From Mermis nigrescens (taxonomy: Eukaryota; Nematoda; Enoplea; Mermithida; Mermithidae), in the NCBI GenBank assembly GCA_036768485.1, contig JAVLUZ010000262.1, positions 1 through 64,000 on the forward strand: a DNA stretch of 64,000 nt, given 5' to 3'. Within the stretch, counting starts at the first letter, position 1. Every line of letters begins with the position of its first letter. Below are positions 44,346 through 56,500 of this stretch, piece after piece. The notes under the pieces were generated by a model. The model saw only the letters and a program-made list of their open reading frames with translations, was not told the origin of the DNA and searched no databases. The position numbers and the translations under genes were made by a program.

Positions 44346-45799
44346 TAAGTTTTTTGGACTTAATTCAGAACCGAGATTTTGCCAATTTGCGAAAATTTTA
44401 ACTTTACTAATTTAAAATAGTTTTTTTTACAAAATTTTCGGGGGTTCTGCTTTGGACCTCGCTGGTGGCGCTTGAGCGCGCCACCCCAGAACCCCAGCCG
44501 TACAATCTCGTTCTACATGTTGAAAGAGATTTTAGGAGGACAGAAAAGGTAAAGGGATTAGGAATTTTTAAAATTTTCGGCGCTTCGCGCCACAATTAGT
44601 TTATCTGTTCTGTATGATTTAAGCGGTATAAATTGAGTTTAAAGAGTAAAAACATCAAAATTCTCCTGCGCTTAGCACCGCCGATTATTGTCGTAGGGCG
44701 GTAAAATATGACTGAATTTCTTGATGCTTTGCGCCACTTATGATTTTCGAACTGTTTGTCAATAAAAAGGCGTAAATTCTACATGAAAACGGTAAAAATT
44801 TCGAAAATTTTCGGCGCTTCGCGCCATTGGCTCCTCTACAATCAGTGCGCCATAGAAGACCGTTATGAAAAAACAGTGGAAGAATACGAAAAAGCGAGAG
44901 CGATTAGTGATTAAAATTGAAAGTAATGCCAAATTGCTAAAATCATGCTTGAACTTGGAATGAAAATAAAATGTTGAACATAACCAGCTTTATTAGTATG
45001 CTCTACAAACAAGTGAAGGTATCGTTTTTATCCTTTTCAAATTGGTATGTAATCATGCAATGCTAATCGTTAATCTTCAATTCTGACCCCGAACCCGACC
45101 CCGGAAACCGGGGTTTTTCATCCCCGACCTCGACCCCGATCGGGGGTGAAAATCCGACCCCGTACGATCAATGATTCTAACTCTCTGAGTCCTATTACTA
45201 AAAAAGTTTTCAATGGATTGTAAATAATATTACGTTGTGTTTAAATTTATTTGAAGTGTAAGGTGTTGGTTTTTGTCTGCTAATAATATTGTGCGCAATA
45301 TTATTTGCAGTCTATTAAGCCGCTGGTATCGACTGCAAATAATATTACGCTGTGTCTGACTGAACTTATTTGCAGTCTAAGCCGTTGGTTTTTTGACTGC
45401 AAATAATATTACATTGTGATAATTAATGCAGCCAAGCGAACTTGTCAAAAAAGCACCAATTTTAACCTCAAACTGCAGAGAAAAAACCCAAACCAATTGC
45501 ATGCATAGGGGCTAAAAAACATCAATCGCTAAAAAATGCCTCCAACGGCGGCCTCAAAAAAACCCCAAAATGGAGAGAAAAACCCTGAGTTGCCAACCTT
45601 TATCGCTAAAAAATGCCTACAACGGCCTCAAAAAACCCGAAACCCCACCCCAACTTGGCAATTCAGGAAAACCCCCGACTCGGCAACCTCTCCGACTCGA
45701 TAACTTAAATTGTTACAGTAATTAAAGAAAAATTTTTATAAGCGTATATAGTCGTTTCCGATTGTCAGATTTATTAAGGGAAAACTTGAGTTAATTCCA
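44346..45799. other. Repeat-rich spacer, no gene seen
   Basis: Contains a repeat (44,345-44,600) also found at 52,500-52,660 (inverted) and ~56,525-56,640. It has three GGCGC-loop-GCGCC hairpin sites (44579-44591, a variant near 44,670, and 44813-44825). A GACCCCG-rich patch (45,085-45,165) resembles the GC arrays of the hAT-like elements. AATAATATTAC repeats occur near 45,225-45,415. Confidence 0.55.
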
Positions 45800-47409
45800 G
45801 GGCCGTATGACAGAACGCGGAACAAGTTCTTCTTGAGATAAGCGCTATTCCGGGAATAGTTATTCTCATGATAGAACTTATTCTCGTGATAGCTATCCCT
45901 GGGTTAAGGGAAGGAATAAGCTATCCTAGGAATAAATAAATTTTGTATGACAGAATGCGAAGAGGAATAGCTGTTCCTGGGATGAATGTATCAATCCCAG
46001 GGTTAAGTTAGGCATTTCATTGCTTTTGTGTATAAATTGGATGTCCAACGCATGCTGCATACTGTAGTCACGTACGAATTAGTTAGAAAATATACGACGA
46101 AAATACAAACGTATAGTATGTATAGTCTGTTTCGTTTATTCGAGAGCTTTTTAGTCAATTCTTTTAAGGGCTACAGTAAGCGAAACAAGACAAATTACTG
46201 TAATTCGGCAGATCAGCTCAGTGAGGGCGAGTGGCTGAAATTCTTCCATTTTTAATGCACTAATCCGCCTATATAAATTTAATTTAGGCATTTAATCAGT
46301 GGGACATACTACAGCAAGTGCGCTAAATAAAAGGTGGAATCGAACCCAGTTGCTTCGACACGACAAGCAGACGTTTTATCACTGAGCTGTGAGGGAGTTC
46401 GCGGTGTTTCTTAGCATTTTAGTCTATTGTGTTGAAAGTGTCAACTAAGGATAAGCTGAATGCGCGATTTTTATGCGTAACTTGATTAATTTGCTGAAAG
46501 ACGAAAATAAATTATTTTGCAAAAATCTTATCGAAAAACCCTTCTCTGCTACGTAACTATAGTGAGATCTAGCGAAATACAGTAAATAAGAAAGAAGGGG
46601 TTACTGTAGCATCCGAAAACATTTACTGAAAAAGCTCTCGGATAAATGAAACAGACTATATGTAGGTACACGCGTGCGCACGGGTAAAGTAGGTATGCAT
46701 TGATGCATTGAGCTAATGGGACTGCCGAATATTATTAAATAAACTTTCTATAATTCTGTTCAATAAATACGGCTTGCTTGCTTTTACGGAAAACGAAAAT
46801 GAAACATTGACATTGAAATCATAAAAATTTATGATAGCTTGTACATTAATTTTTTAAATCACTTCACTGGAGATGTTATAGATTGCATGATCGAAAAATC
46901 ATTAGAAAAATATTTTTGTCAAGAGCTCAACAAGACCAGCCAAACTCATGGGGCAAACGCGCAACTAGAAAATTTCTGTATCTGTTTTGATTATATTACA
47001 AACGAGAGCAACCATATTGAATTTCTAGGTAAAGAGGAATCAATAAACTATCCAATTAAAATTTTTTAAACACATTTATTTCTTTTAAAATCGCATTAGA
47101 AACGATTTTTACTACTATTCCGCTGACTTATACCTGCTATGACCAGGTATGAAATGTCGGAATGAAAGCAATCGTTTTTATTCCCGAGATAACTTATTCC
47201 GCCTTCTGTCATGCCGCTTATTTTTATTCCGCCGTTTTATCCTGAGATTAGCGCCTGGAACGGCGAAATTCCGCGTTCTTTCATGCTAACCTTATCCTGG
47301 AATAACACATTTTATTCATTGTTCTGTGATACCAAAACATTCTATTCCGTCCTCTTATTCCGCTGTTTTATCCCGAAATAGCGATATTCCGCGTTCTGTC
47401 ATACCACCC
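45800..47409. mobile_element. 1.6-kb TIR element, GGGCCGTATGACAG ends
   Basis: Left end GGGCCGTATGACAGAACGCG, right end reading back as GGGTGGTATGACAGAACGCG. Both ends have many TATTCC/GGAATA and GATAA subterminal repeats. No transposase is recognised in the small frames inside (46028-46255 and 46839-47069), so it seems non-autonomous. Target duplication unclear (CCA against TCA); the GGG ends would suit PIF/Harbinger, unproven. Confidence 0.7.
46325..46400 (-). ncRNA. tRNA-like sequence (pol III A and B boxes)
   Basis: The minus strand reads CACAGCTCAGTGATAAAACG (A box) and, ~35 bp on, GGGTTCGATTCCAC (B box). A TGCTT/AAGCA stem is present, but the loop between is nine nucleotides, not seven, and the acceptor stem is poor. 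It is a tRNA pseudogene or SINE head inside the 1.6-kb TIR element. Confidence 0.5.
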
Positions 47410-48825
47410 TCAGCGTATAGATTTATGATTCGCTTTATTTTATTTATTGTTCACATTCATGTTTTCAAACGAAAACTAAGACTCGCTCTTTCAAATGGCT
47501 TTTACTTAAATTTTATTGTTTTCCCAACTCGGAAACTTGATATAGTGATTTGACAATTTCCACACGGATTTATGAAATAAAATATTTTTTCCAATATTTA
47601 TGATTGATTTTAAAATTCTTTCGTCAACATGACATTTATTTTTACGCTTAAGGAGCAGATTTTCTACAAATCAAACGAGAAAACCTGTTTTTTTATTTTC
47701 CAATTGGTGAAGTTTTGAATAAGCCGTAAAATCGTCTGAAATTTACATCAGCCTCGCACAGGTTTGCAGACATGTTTAGCTGTCATTTTAACAGCTTGCA
47801 GTACTTTCTTATATGATAATAAAGCGACACCTCATGTGTGTACGCTCTTGTAAAGGTGTGTATCTATGTTAAGTTTAAAAGGCTAAATATCGCTCCTTTG
47901 GTAAGCTTGTCGAAAAGCATTCCTACTGGCTTGAACAAAAGTTCAGATCTTATGAGTAGCTAGAAATTAATTACAGAAAAGTATAAAAATTGTGATTGTG
48001 ATTTCAGCTTTTTTATTCATATACAAAATTGTTGAAATATTAATATAAGCAAGATACATATTTGTCCTAATTAGTGTGTGTTATATTGATCTACTGTAAT
48101 TTACCGTTTATCACAGACTCTTAATCGTTTTTATTTGCTGTCTGAGCGTAGAGCATTTAGTCAATGATTTAGGCTGAATTAATTTCGTTTCCCGAAATTT
48201 CTTTATAATATGACTAATGAACTCGAATTACTCGCTTAATGCTGTCTTTTAGTATATGTCTCTGTTTACGTACCTACCTACCTAGTTCCTTAAATTAAGC
48301 TTTAGATAGGTTATTTCTCTTGATCGTCCTTGAGGACTGGCAAGAGCTTGGTTTTTGTTGTTGCATAGATTCCGAAATTTTGGGCTTTTGGGTTTTTACT
48401 CTATAAAAATTTAGCCGTTATTCGACCCATCTCACCGGTGCTTTTCAGAAGTTATTGTCCATCAGGACCGTGTTAGGATTTTGTTTCGGCGGGGGCACGA
48501 TCAAAATTTTTTCAAACGTGGCAGGGACCTATGGTTGAATTTTAATGTGCAAATTCTGCTTCCCGGATCCGGATACGGAAAATATTCGTAATTACTGATT
48601 TTTCAATTTCTTACAAAACAGCCGTTTTTCGGGTTTCTAATCATTGCGAGCATCGCTAGAAACCCCAAACTGTGCCGCGGAAACCAAATTTTGATATTCA
48701 AATTAGCCTGATTTGCATAGTATGCAAATTAGGCTGATTTGCATATTGCAAACTTGGTTCAGGGCATGTCTTGATTCATAGTGCTGCTCCTGATGATTAG
48801 AAGCCTCAAAAAGCGCTGTTTGAGG
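47410..48825. other. Spacer, no gene seen
   Basis: 1.4 kb without recognisable coding sequence, RNA gene or clear repeat boundary. Confidence 0.5.
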
Positions 48826-48958
48826 CTTCAGATTGGTGTTCAGGGATGATCTAAGCCTAAGCTCAAAAGATGGGGCAAAAATTGCTCTCGCTCGCTTCGC
48901 TCGCTCCGCAATTTTTGCCCCACCTGACTCAGGCTTACATCATCCCCTGGCACCAATG
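48826..48958. repeat. Long imperfect hairpin
   Basis: Two ~55-bp inverted arms. The inner 14 bp, GGGGCAAAAATTGC and its complement, are perfect. The loop is TCTCGCTCGCTTCGCTCGCTCC-like, itself made of CGCTCG repeats. The outer arms share ATTGGTG and GATGATSTAAGCCT. TAAGCCTAAGCC repeats lie beside and within it. Confidence 0.85.
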
Positions 48959-48964
48959 TGAAGG

Positions 48965-48990
48965 CACATAACTAAGCCTAAGCCTAAGCC
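48965..48990. repeat. Short TTAGGC direct repeats
   Basis: About three units of CCTAAG (TTAGGC on the other strand). Similar two-unit runs occur near 48,852, 51,540 and 53,740. Too short to be a telomere relic with any confidence. Confidence 0.5.
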
Positions 48991-49089
48991 CGTCTTAAGC
49001 TGAACTGAATGATCAGAAAATATGTTTTCAACACAACTTACTATACTAAAACTCCAATCCGTCGTGGCTGTCACTGTCCTCCAATTCCT

Positions 49090-50010
49090 CGCGGCTGTCC
49101 CTGTCCTCGTCCAATCGTGGTGCACTGGGCTTACACGGATTGTACAGCTGCCCAGCCATCCGCGAGAAACTCGACCGCATCGATCAAGTTGCATTTCCTT
49201 GCATCGCTTTTGGAACATGTACCGAGCCAGATTACCGGCTACGTGTGCTTTGATTCTCCCTGACGATGCAAAACTAGACTTGGCTGCTCGCCAGGAGGAC
49301 TCACCATGGCGTTAGTATGTGTCTGTGTGTCAGGATCTTTGAAATTCAGAGAATGATTTACTTTCATGTGAATGTAGCCATGGTCTCCAAGCAGTCATAT
49401 GCCTTCCAAAAGTCAGAAAGAATCCGCTCGTACCCGGGTTAATCCACTCTGGATTAGGGTAGCAGTGTGTCAGACCCTCGGCCCTCGACGGCTGCCATAA
49501 ACACGTGACCGGAGCCATGCTCATAGCTGCCGAAGACCCATTGGCCTCCACAGAATGCCCCTATGATATTTCCGCTTACCGAATTTGGATTCGTCGATCT
49601 CGATGACCCTTCCCAGGGCCACTGAGTTTTTCTGGGTTCGTGAATAATGCATCAAATACGACCTCCTGCAGTAAGATGACCAGTTGACCAGACTTTCTTG
49701 GGCCATCTTGAGCTGTTCGCCAGTAAATCGCAAAGTTGCACCTCCGACCCAGAAATTGACGAATCCAAGAACTTTCCAAATCGTGTAACTTCGAATTCTC
49801 AAAAACGTGTGCTTGCGCAAGCCCACTTTGCACTCCGCAAGGCCGCGCCTTCTGTTTCCTGACCGACACAGCGCCTGGCACCGTCCATATCCATCCATCC
49901 ACCCATGATTCATCCTTGATAGAACCATCTTCCCGCCACATGTTGGACAGTCGTATTCGCCTGCGCGTGGAACCAGTCCCAACTCCGCCAGCTTCTCGGC
50001 AACCCATCAC
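49090..50010 (-). pseudogene. Merlin-type DNA transposase remnant
   Basis: Minus strand. The N-terminal zinc-ribbon-like YDCPTCGGKMVLSR is followed by a long segment (RKHTFLRIRSYTIWKVL), then the catalytic-domain reading VIEIDESKFGKRKYHRG. After a shift come QWVFGSYEHGSGHVF and SDTLLP, then SDFWKAYDCLE, KVNHSLNFKDPDTQTHTNA and LARYMFQKRCKEMQLD. These are in the order of the IS1016/Merlin DDE family (DE at the start, SD in the middle, HTN near the end). Several 1-bp shifts and a stop make it inactive. Terminal repeats were not located. Confidence 0.85.
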
Positions 50011-51709
50011 GATCTTCGCAAAATTTCACGATTTTTAATAAATTCATTTAAATTGTTCCCTGAATAACAAACATTTATGTAGGTAATTATTTATGCAGTA
50101 TACACTTCATATCTATAATTCATTTCCAGCACAAACAATATGTAAATCGCGATTTTACAAACCATTATTCATCATACTATTGACACATTAATCATGCCAC
50201 CCATTTCCAACATATTCACCTGTCAGAGCACTGTGATCTAATTGATTTACGCATGCGCATGGGCTCTGCATCCCCTTTTATAGGTCATTTTTCCAGTCAT
50301 GCTAGAAAATTTAACAGCGGAATCAATTTGATTCGCTGCTGACGGATACAGAGGTCTAAAAAAGATAAGCTTTGCCTTTTCCTACCAACGCACATCAGTC
50401 TTTAAATGTTGTCCAATCCCATCGCTGCCTGTGGTGAATATAGAAAGTAGTTCGATTTCTGTGATACAGTAATATTTGTGATTAGATAATTTTCATAAGG
50501 AAGGTACTTGATCAAATGCGTTAAGGCTTTACTAAGATCAGTAACAAGACCAAACTTGTGTTCAACAAATTTTTACTAATACCATATTCTATCGTTTCTA
50601 TAAGTCCTTTAAACTAATGCGGTAAACGTGATATTCTACAGTATAATGAGTTACAAGGAGTCAAACACATCCGCCTAATGGTGTTATCAATTACCTACTT
50701 CATGTTTATATGTAAATGTCCTTTAAACCTATGCTATTTACTTTATATTCTACAGTATAATGAGTTACAAGCAGTAAAACACATCCGCATGTCTGTTTTT
50801 TATTCCATCTAGTCTGTTTCATTGTACTTTGAACGTCACACATTTACCCGCACACACCTAATGGGAGTATAAATTACATGGTGTTATCAATTACCTACTT
50901 CATGATTTTATGTAAATGTCCTTTAAACTTATTCTATTTACTTTATATTCTACAGTATAATGAAACACATCCGCAGGTCTGTTTTTTATTCCATATAGTC
51001 TGTTTCATTGTACTTTGAACGTCCCACATTTACCCGCACCCACCTCATGGGGGTAAAAACTACCTACTTCCTGGTCCTTTACACTAATGTAGTAAACATG
51101 ATATGTTACAGTATAATGAGTTACGAGGAGTCAAACACATCCGCATGTCTCTTTATTATTCCAAATAAACTTATCACATGACTAATTGGTTCAGGATCGC
51201 TTCACTCTTTCTCTAATTCTGCTTCGCCTTTCCTCTGTCATATTTCCATCAGCTTTGCAGCTTGAACGTTCCGGTTTTCTTTCCGCGGCTGCCACTTGGC
51301 TGGTCTTCGTTTGTTCTAACACCTCTATGCTTCTCCTATCGCGGTTCGCTGGTTCCGAAACTCATTTTTCTCGAATGATACCCCCGGATACTGGCACTCC
51401 TACAGAATAGTTAATATTATGACGTCATCATACAAACTAATGCGTGTACCTATCTCGACCTAAGCGGGACTCGGGAGTGGTACTGACCTAAGCAGGAGCG
51501 ATACCGACCTGAGCGGGAGTAACCACCCACATAAATTTAAGCCTAAGCCTAGTAAAAAGAAAGAAGTTTGGAAAAATCAATAACTGTTGCGTGCGACTAT
51601 AGTTTGCACAACAGCAGGTACTATTCTGTCTACCTAAGTGCCCGGATACCTTGTTACGGTGAGAATCAAATGGAAACCAGGGTAAACGGATTAGAATTGG
51701 ACAGTGTCG
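50011..51709. other. Spacer with tandem repeat
   Basis: Holds the tandem repeat at 50600-51165. The minus-strand reading VGVPVSGGIIREK near 51,375-51,410 recalls a pogo-type helix-turn-helix segment but is isolated. No gene recognised. Confidence 0.5.
50600..51165. repeat. Tandem repeat with partial units
   Basis: Blocks TTCTACAGTATAATGAGTTAC, AACACATCCGCATGTCTG, TCAATTACCTACTTCATG and GTCCTTTAAACTTATTCTA (quoted in part) recur in the same order three to four times. Units are ~115-200 bp, some lacking internal blocks. Confidence 0.8.
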
Positions 51710-52492
51710 AACATTGGACACACTTAAAAGGTTGTCAACTTTGTCGCATATCTTTAGTTCCTAATATACATCAATAAAATCGAGGACAACAATTATCAGG
51801 TATTGAATTTTTTAGTCCTTTGATTTTCGACTTTGAACAGCTTCAGTTTTACCTGGACTTATGCTTTTTATGTTTCACTAACCAAACTTTTAGCGCTCTT
51901 TCAGAATCTAATGTTTTTTTGGGTAAATGAGCATAATCAAAGTTTTTTACAGGGCCTATTTGGTCTAACTCTGGACACATTGTGTCTAAGATCATACCTT
52001 ATGAATAATTTGTTTTTTTCATATGCATAGAGAACATATTAATCTATCAGGTAGTATAACAGCATTACTGAAACGACCATTTCACTCATATTCTCTGTAT
52101 AAGCCTCATTTTTTAGCTGTTCAGACTGTTAAAAATGGTGAAATGAGCGTAAGAAAAGCTGCTTAAAATTTTCCTCTAAACAACAGCACGTTACACAATC
52201 ATGTGAAGAGCAAATACTACATGAGAGATCTGAAGTACGTTCTGATCATCTGGATGATTTTTATAACTTTTTCCTAAAAAGTATAGGTGTCCAATGTTTT
52301 ACCCGAATCTGGTCTAAAATTGGACTCCAAGTAGCTTTTGAAAATGGCTCTAGTCGCAAGAGTATGCGACCAGAGGCATTCAATTTTCATCAGATTATAC
52401 TTAAATGGTTAACTACAAGTTTGCAAAAGATTGGATCATTTCATTCAAAGAGTCCCAAGTTATTAGCACTTATCTGAAGTGTGTCCAATGTT
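51710..52492 (+). mobile_element. Pogo-like element fragment with 16-bp TIRs
   Basis: Perfect inverted repeats AACATTGGACACACTT (51710-51725) and its complement (52477-52492), slightly extendable outward. Between them, 52110-52230 reads FLAVQTVKNGEMSVRKAA, a stop, then NFPLNNSTLHNHVKSKYY. This is a Pipsqueak-type helix-turn-helix as found at the N-terminus of pogo/Tigger transposases. No DDE domain follows, so it is an internally deleted copy. Confidence 0.78.
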
Positions 52493-52660
52493 AGACCTTT
52501 TACCCCATCTCTTTTTGAGGCTGAGGGGGTCTGGTGTGGCGCGCTCAAGTGCCCCCAGTGGGGTTTGGGGCAGAACTCTAGAAAATTATTCAAAAAGAGC
52601 ACTTCAATTTTGAGTCGTAACGTTAAATTTTTAACAAAATTAGTCTGAATCACGGTTTTC
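52493..52660 (-). repeat. Dispersed repeat shared with 44,345-44,600
   Basis: Contains GTGGCGCGCTCAAG and TTTGGGGCAGAACTCT segments that match 44,430-44,490 in inverted orientation. Non-coding. Confidence 0.6.
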
Positions 52661-53155
52661 AATTAATCCTGTCAAAGTTTATCATCAAATTCGTAAACAT
52701 TGCCGAAATATTGCTGTCATTCTTGCCAAATTAAAAAGATACATTTTCTGCATGAAACCTTTGAAGAACAGAATGAATATAGATGCAAAATACGCTTTAG
52801 GTTGTATAAAGACTAAACATGGAGTGTTTAGACCGCGCGCTTTGGACTAAATGGACTCCGATCATAATTGAAAAATTCAGCGCAAAGCGCCTAAAATTTT
52901 TTGCGATTTTTCGGCTTAAAAAGCAAAGGGGATAAAGGAAAAAATAATTTTCACAATTTATTTCGGGGGAGGGGCGCACGTGCCCCCTGTCCCCTACTCT
53001 GGATACGGGCCTGATTGTATGTCTGGCCATTTGAAACTAGATTGAATGGCTAATTGTTTTCACTATGTCTATTTGTTAGGCTGCAACTTTTGCTAATATT
53101 GTAATTTTCAACTATGCTTTTTAATTTATTCAAACGTGATCGAACCTGAATCATA
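52661..53155. other. Spacer with a MITE right end
   Basis: GGGGCGCACGTGCCCCC and the terminus TGGATACGGGCCTGA (near 53,000) mark one end of a MITE related to 5280-5675; its other end is not clear. A GCGCAAAGCGCC hairpin occurs near 52,879. Confidence 0.5.
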
Positions 53156-53536
53156 GGCGTTTCCAGCATTTTTGCCAGGGGGTTAAACAAATTTTTTATC
53201 TAAAAAAAACAATAAAAACGGGCGGGGATCGTTAAATAACGCGTTTTTTGGGTGTTTGATGTGCTGCATTATTTAAGCAATAGGGAAATATATTTTTTTA
53301 ATTTTTTTAACTTTTTTGACAGAAAAAAGCTTATTAAGCGTGCGAAGCGCTAATTTATCTTACTTTTCCTGCAATGAAACGCTAGAAACTGCCAGAAGAT
53401 AGATGAGGTCGGCGCAAAGCGCCGACTTTTCTCGATTTTATGCCGGAGAACAGCATCGTGCAACCATATTGGTCTGTTTTTGAACATGTCAAAATTTTTC
53501 CTCAGGAGGATTTCCTCTCCCCAATGGCTACGCCAG
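53156..53536. mobile_element. MITE ending in GGCTACGCC
   Basis: Right end CCCCAATGGCTACGCC; left end AGGCGTTTCCAGC...GCCAGGGGG is a diverged inverted match. The interior has the perfect hairpin GGCGCAAAGCGCC (53411-53423). A similar left end (GGCGTAGCCAGGGGG) occurs at 55,934. Confidence 0.55.
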
Positions 53537-56500
53537 TAATCTGAACGATTTATATATTGCTGGAAAATCACTAAACTAATTTAGTAATACAGGCATGCAG
53601 CAGTCTTAATTATTTAAAAAAATTGATACCTATCCTATCTACAGGGCACTTGTTTTTAGCTCAGAATATTCGTTGAATCGAAACATTTTGTGTGTATAAG
53701 TATGTGACTTTTTTCTGAGTCAGGTCTCTGAATTTCTCTAAGCCTAAGCCTAAATTTTTATTTGTTTTTCAGAAATTTATCTAATATCTCTGTGATGTTT
53801 TTTTGTACGCAAAATGTTCGTTTTATCAACATTTTGAGCGTCCGTACGTAATTTTTTCTGAATCAGATTCTTGAGTTTTTCTTTTTATTTTGCGCGAGAA
53901 AATCGAGGCACAGTTGTTAATAAGACTATTTTTCCATGTAGTTCCATTTGTTTTTCAAGTTTAAACTCGTTAACTATTGTATATCGTTTATTCTTGACCA
54001 AATGCTTGTGTCTACACTTAAAGTAAAGCTGAATAATGGTGTTCAGCGATCATCTGTTTCAGAGCTCGTTGGGTAAATTGGTTTTTAGTTTTTAACTTTC
54101 TTGGCATTGAGATTGTAACCTGTTTTATTAAATACGTTGCTCCCACACGGCTTTTTAGAAATAAGTCCGCTCTAGCCTTAATGTAAATAGCAAGAACCAT
54201 ACTGAAAGCCCCAAAAACCACCAAAACCCCAATTTTGCAACATTTTAAAATTAGGGTTTCTGTCAATCCTATGTCAGTGTCATTATCATCCTCAATCAGA
54301 TCAGCAACTAATGTCCCTTCTTGGCTTAACTATGCGGTATAAGTTCGCACAATATTTTACTTCTACCCAATTATTCGGCCTGAGCATCTAATGGTTGTAA
54401 CGTAAGAATAGAAAAAAATGACGAATATAATTGCCTCAATCTGCTATCTGACCTGAATGGCAGTCGGTTATGCATTAATAGCTAATGTGGATAACTTGAG
54501 TCTATGTTGAAGAATAATTAATAATGTACCTTCGTCATTTCACTACAGAAGTTAATATTCTCTTTAAAGCCGAAAGTTGTTCTATTCCTTCTCAGAGTAA
54601 GATTTCCGATAGTGCAAAACTTACAGATAAGGTGCAAAGAAGGCGCTGAAAACAGATTCAATTGAAAACCGTCCATTATTTCTCGGATTAAATCGGATTT
54701 TACTGTTAATTTAATTAATTTTAATGATTTAGCAAGCACTAGAGGTATCGGTATAAAGAGAGGCTTAGGCAAGATACTTTTAAAGGGTGGGCGGTCCAAA
54801 AATCGATGAGCCTCTGAATTTCGGGATTTGTTCGGCGGTACAAAAAATAAAGTTCATTTGCTGACGTTTTCGAATATGCTCTATCCGTTAAGCTCATAGA
54901 ATCCAAAGATTTTGAAAAAATTTATTTGCTATGAAAAGTGACGTTTTTTCGGCCGTGCTTGAGATAAACATATGGTAAACAACGAGACATGGGTTTACTT
55001 CGATATAAAATTAGTTACTCGTGTCATTTTTATAGAATTTATGAAGAATATACTTTTTATTTGCATTAAAATTTATCATGAAGTTAAACGATGCAAAGTT
55101 TTGTTCAAATGCCTTGAAGTCGACTTAATCAGCTTAGAATTCTATTTGATCTAAAAGTACGCCTGAAGAAAATAAAGAAAACTGTCTTACGCAATAAATG
55201 TCAGAGCTGTCAATTCTCGAACATTGTTTAATTGTGAAGTTTTAAGCCCTGTAGCTTTCTCAATTTTGTCAGGATTTTCATAAAAGTTTCTGTCCTTGCT
55301 TTTTTTCTTATTCTCTGCTCTTTTTAAGAAAAATGGAATTTTCTAAATTCATTTTTACCCATTTCTCACCGAAGCCATATATGTATACTTATTTTTGCAA
55401 TTGATCCGTCCTATTTATAGGTATTGATTAAATCGATCAAAATGTTGCTCAAAGTTTTGCACTTCGCAGTACCATGCTCTGTGATCTAATATGTTAATAT
55501 GAGTTGATTTCTGCTCGCGGCTTTTTTGTATTACGCAAAGATTTTCCCCGACTTTTTAAGACTATTCGGAACCGTCTTTTTACATGTATAAAGTTTTTTG
55601 GGAAGACAAAATTTTTAAAAGGTCTGAAACTCACAAAAACTTTCAGTGCTTTGCGCCAAAATGAGTAATTGTCTCTTCTATGTACCTTTAGATAAAAAGG
55701 ACAGAATTTGCATTTAGAAAAGAAGAATGTCATTTTCTCCGGCGCTTTTTGCCGTTGTCAGACAATTTTTATTATATTTTGCGTCATAAACCCAGAAATT
55801 GGCTAAAATATATTGCCAAAGGACGAGAAACGCTGTTTTACCACACTGAAAGCGCTACTGTACTATAACACCCAAAGATTTGCATGTACAAAATGTTCAA
55901 AGACTTTTGGGAACCGTCTTTGTACATGTCATAGGCGTAGCCAGGGGGAGCATTGGGGGCGCATGCCCCCAATTTTTCAGAAATATTGTTCCTTTTTCTG
56001 TTGCACTAATGTGTGTCCAGAAAACTGAGCTCAAAAAGGCAAAAAACGTCAAAATTTTTCTCGGCGCTTCGCGCCTAGTCATTATTATTTATTGTTATAT
56101 AGATCCGATAAATTTAAAAGCTTGAATCAGCTAAAATAATTCATCACTTTACATCACTTTAGTAATTTAATGCACTATTTGTTAGTTGAATGAAACTGTG
56201 CATGCTTGTTGAGCATATTAGTAAAAGTGCGAAAATGATTGTATACAAGTTTGTCTATTCTTTGCTTTGTTTGTCTTTCTTTACAATGACACATAATCCT
56301 ATTTTTAATGAAAGGAATGGCCATATTTTCTTATGTTTTTGCAAATTTCCTGTTTTCTGAATTGCATCCTGTTAATAAAAAGGCCACAAATGGGCCTGAA
56401 AACGGGAAGAACAAAAGTTTTATTGATGCATTTTTCTATATCTTATTGGCAGCGACCCGTTGCTGCGCTATGTAATTAGCAGAGGTCGAAAAATGCATTT

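Noticed and set aside
48965..48990. Interstitial telomere
   Set aside because: Only two to three TTAGGC units, repeated at other MITE-like edges; far too short to claim a telomere relic.
50600..51165. CRISPR-like array
   Set aside because: Units are long, degenerate and directly adjacent, without regular spacers; the genome is eukaryotic.
51375..51410. VGVPVSGGIIREK-like reading on the minus strand
   Set aside because: It recalls a pogo-type helix-turn-helix segment but is short and isolated, and the following sequence does not continue the domain.
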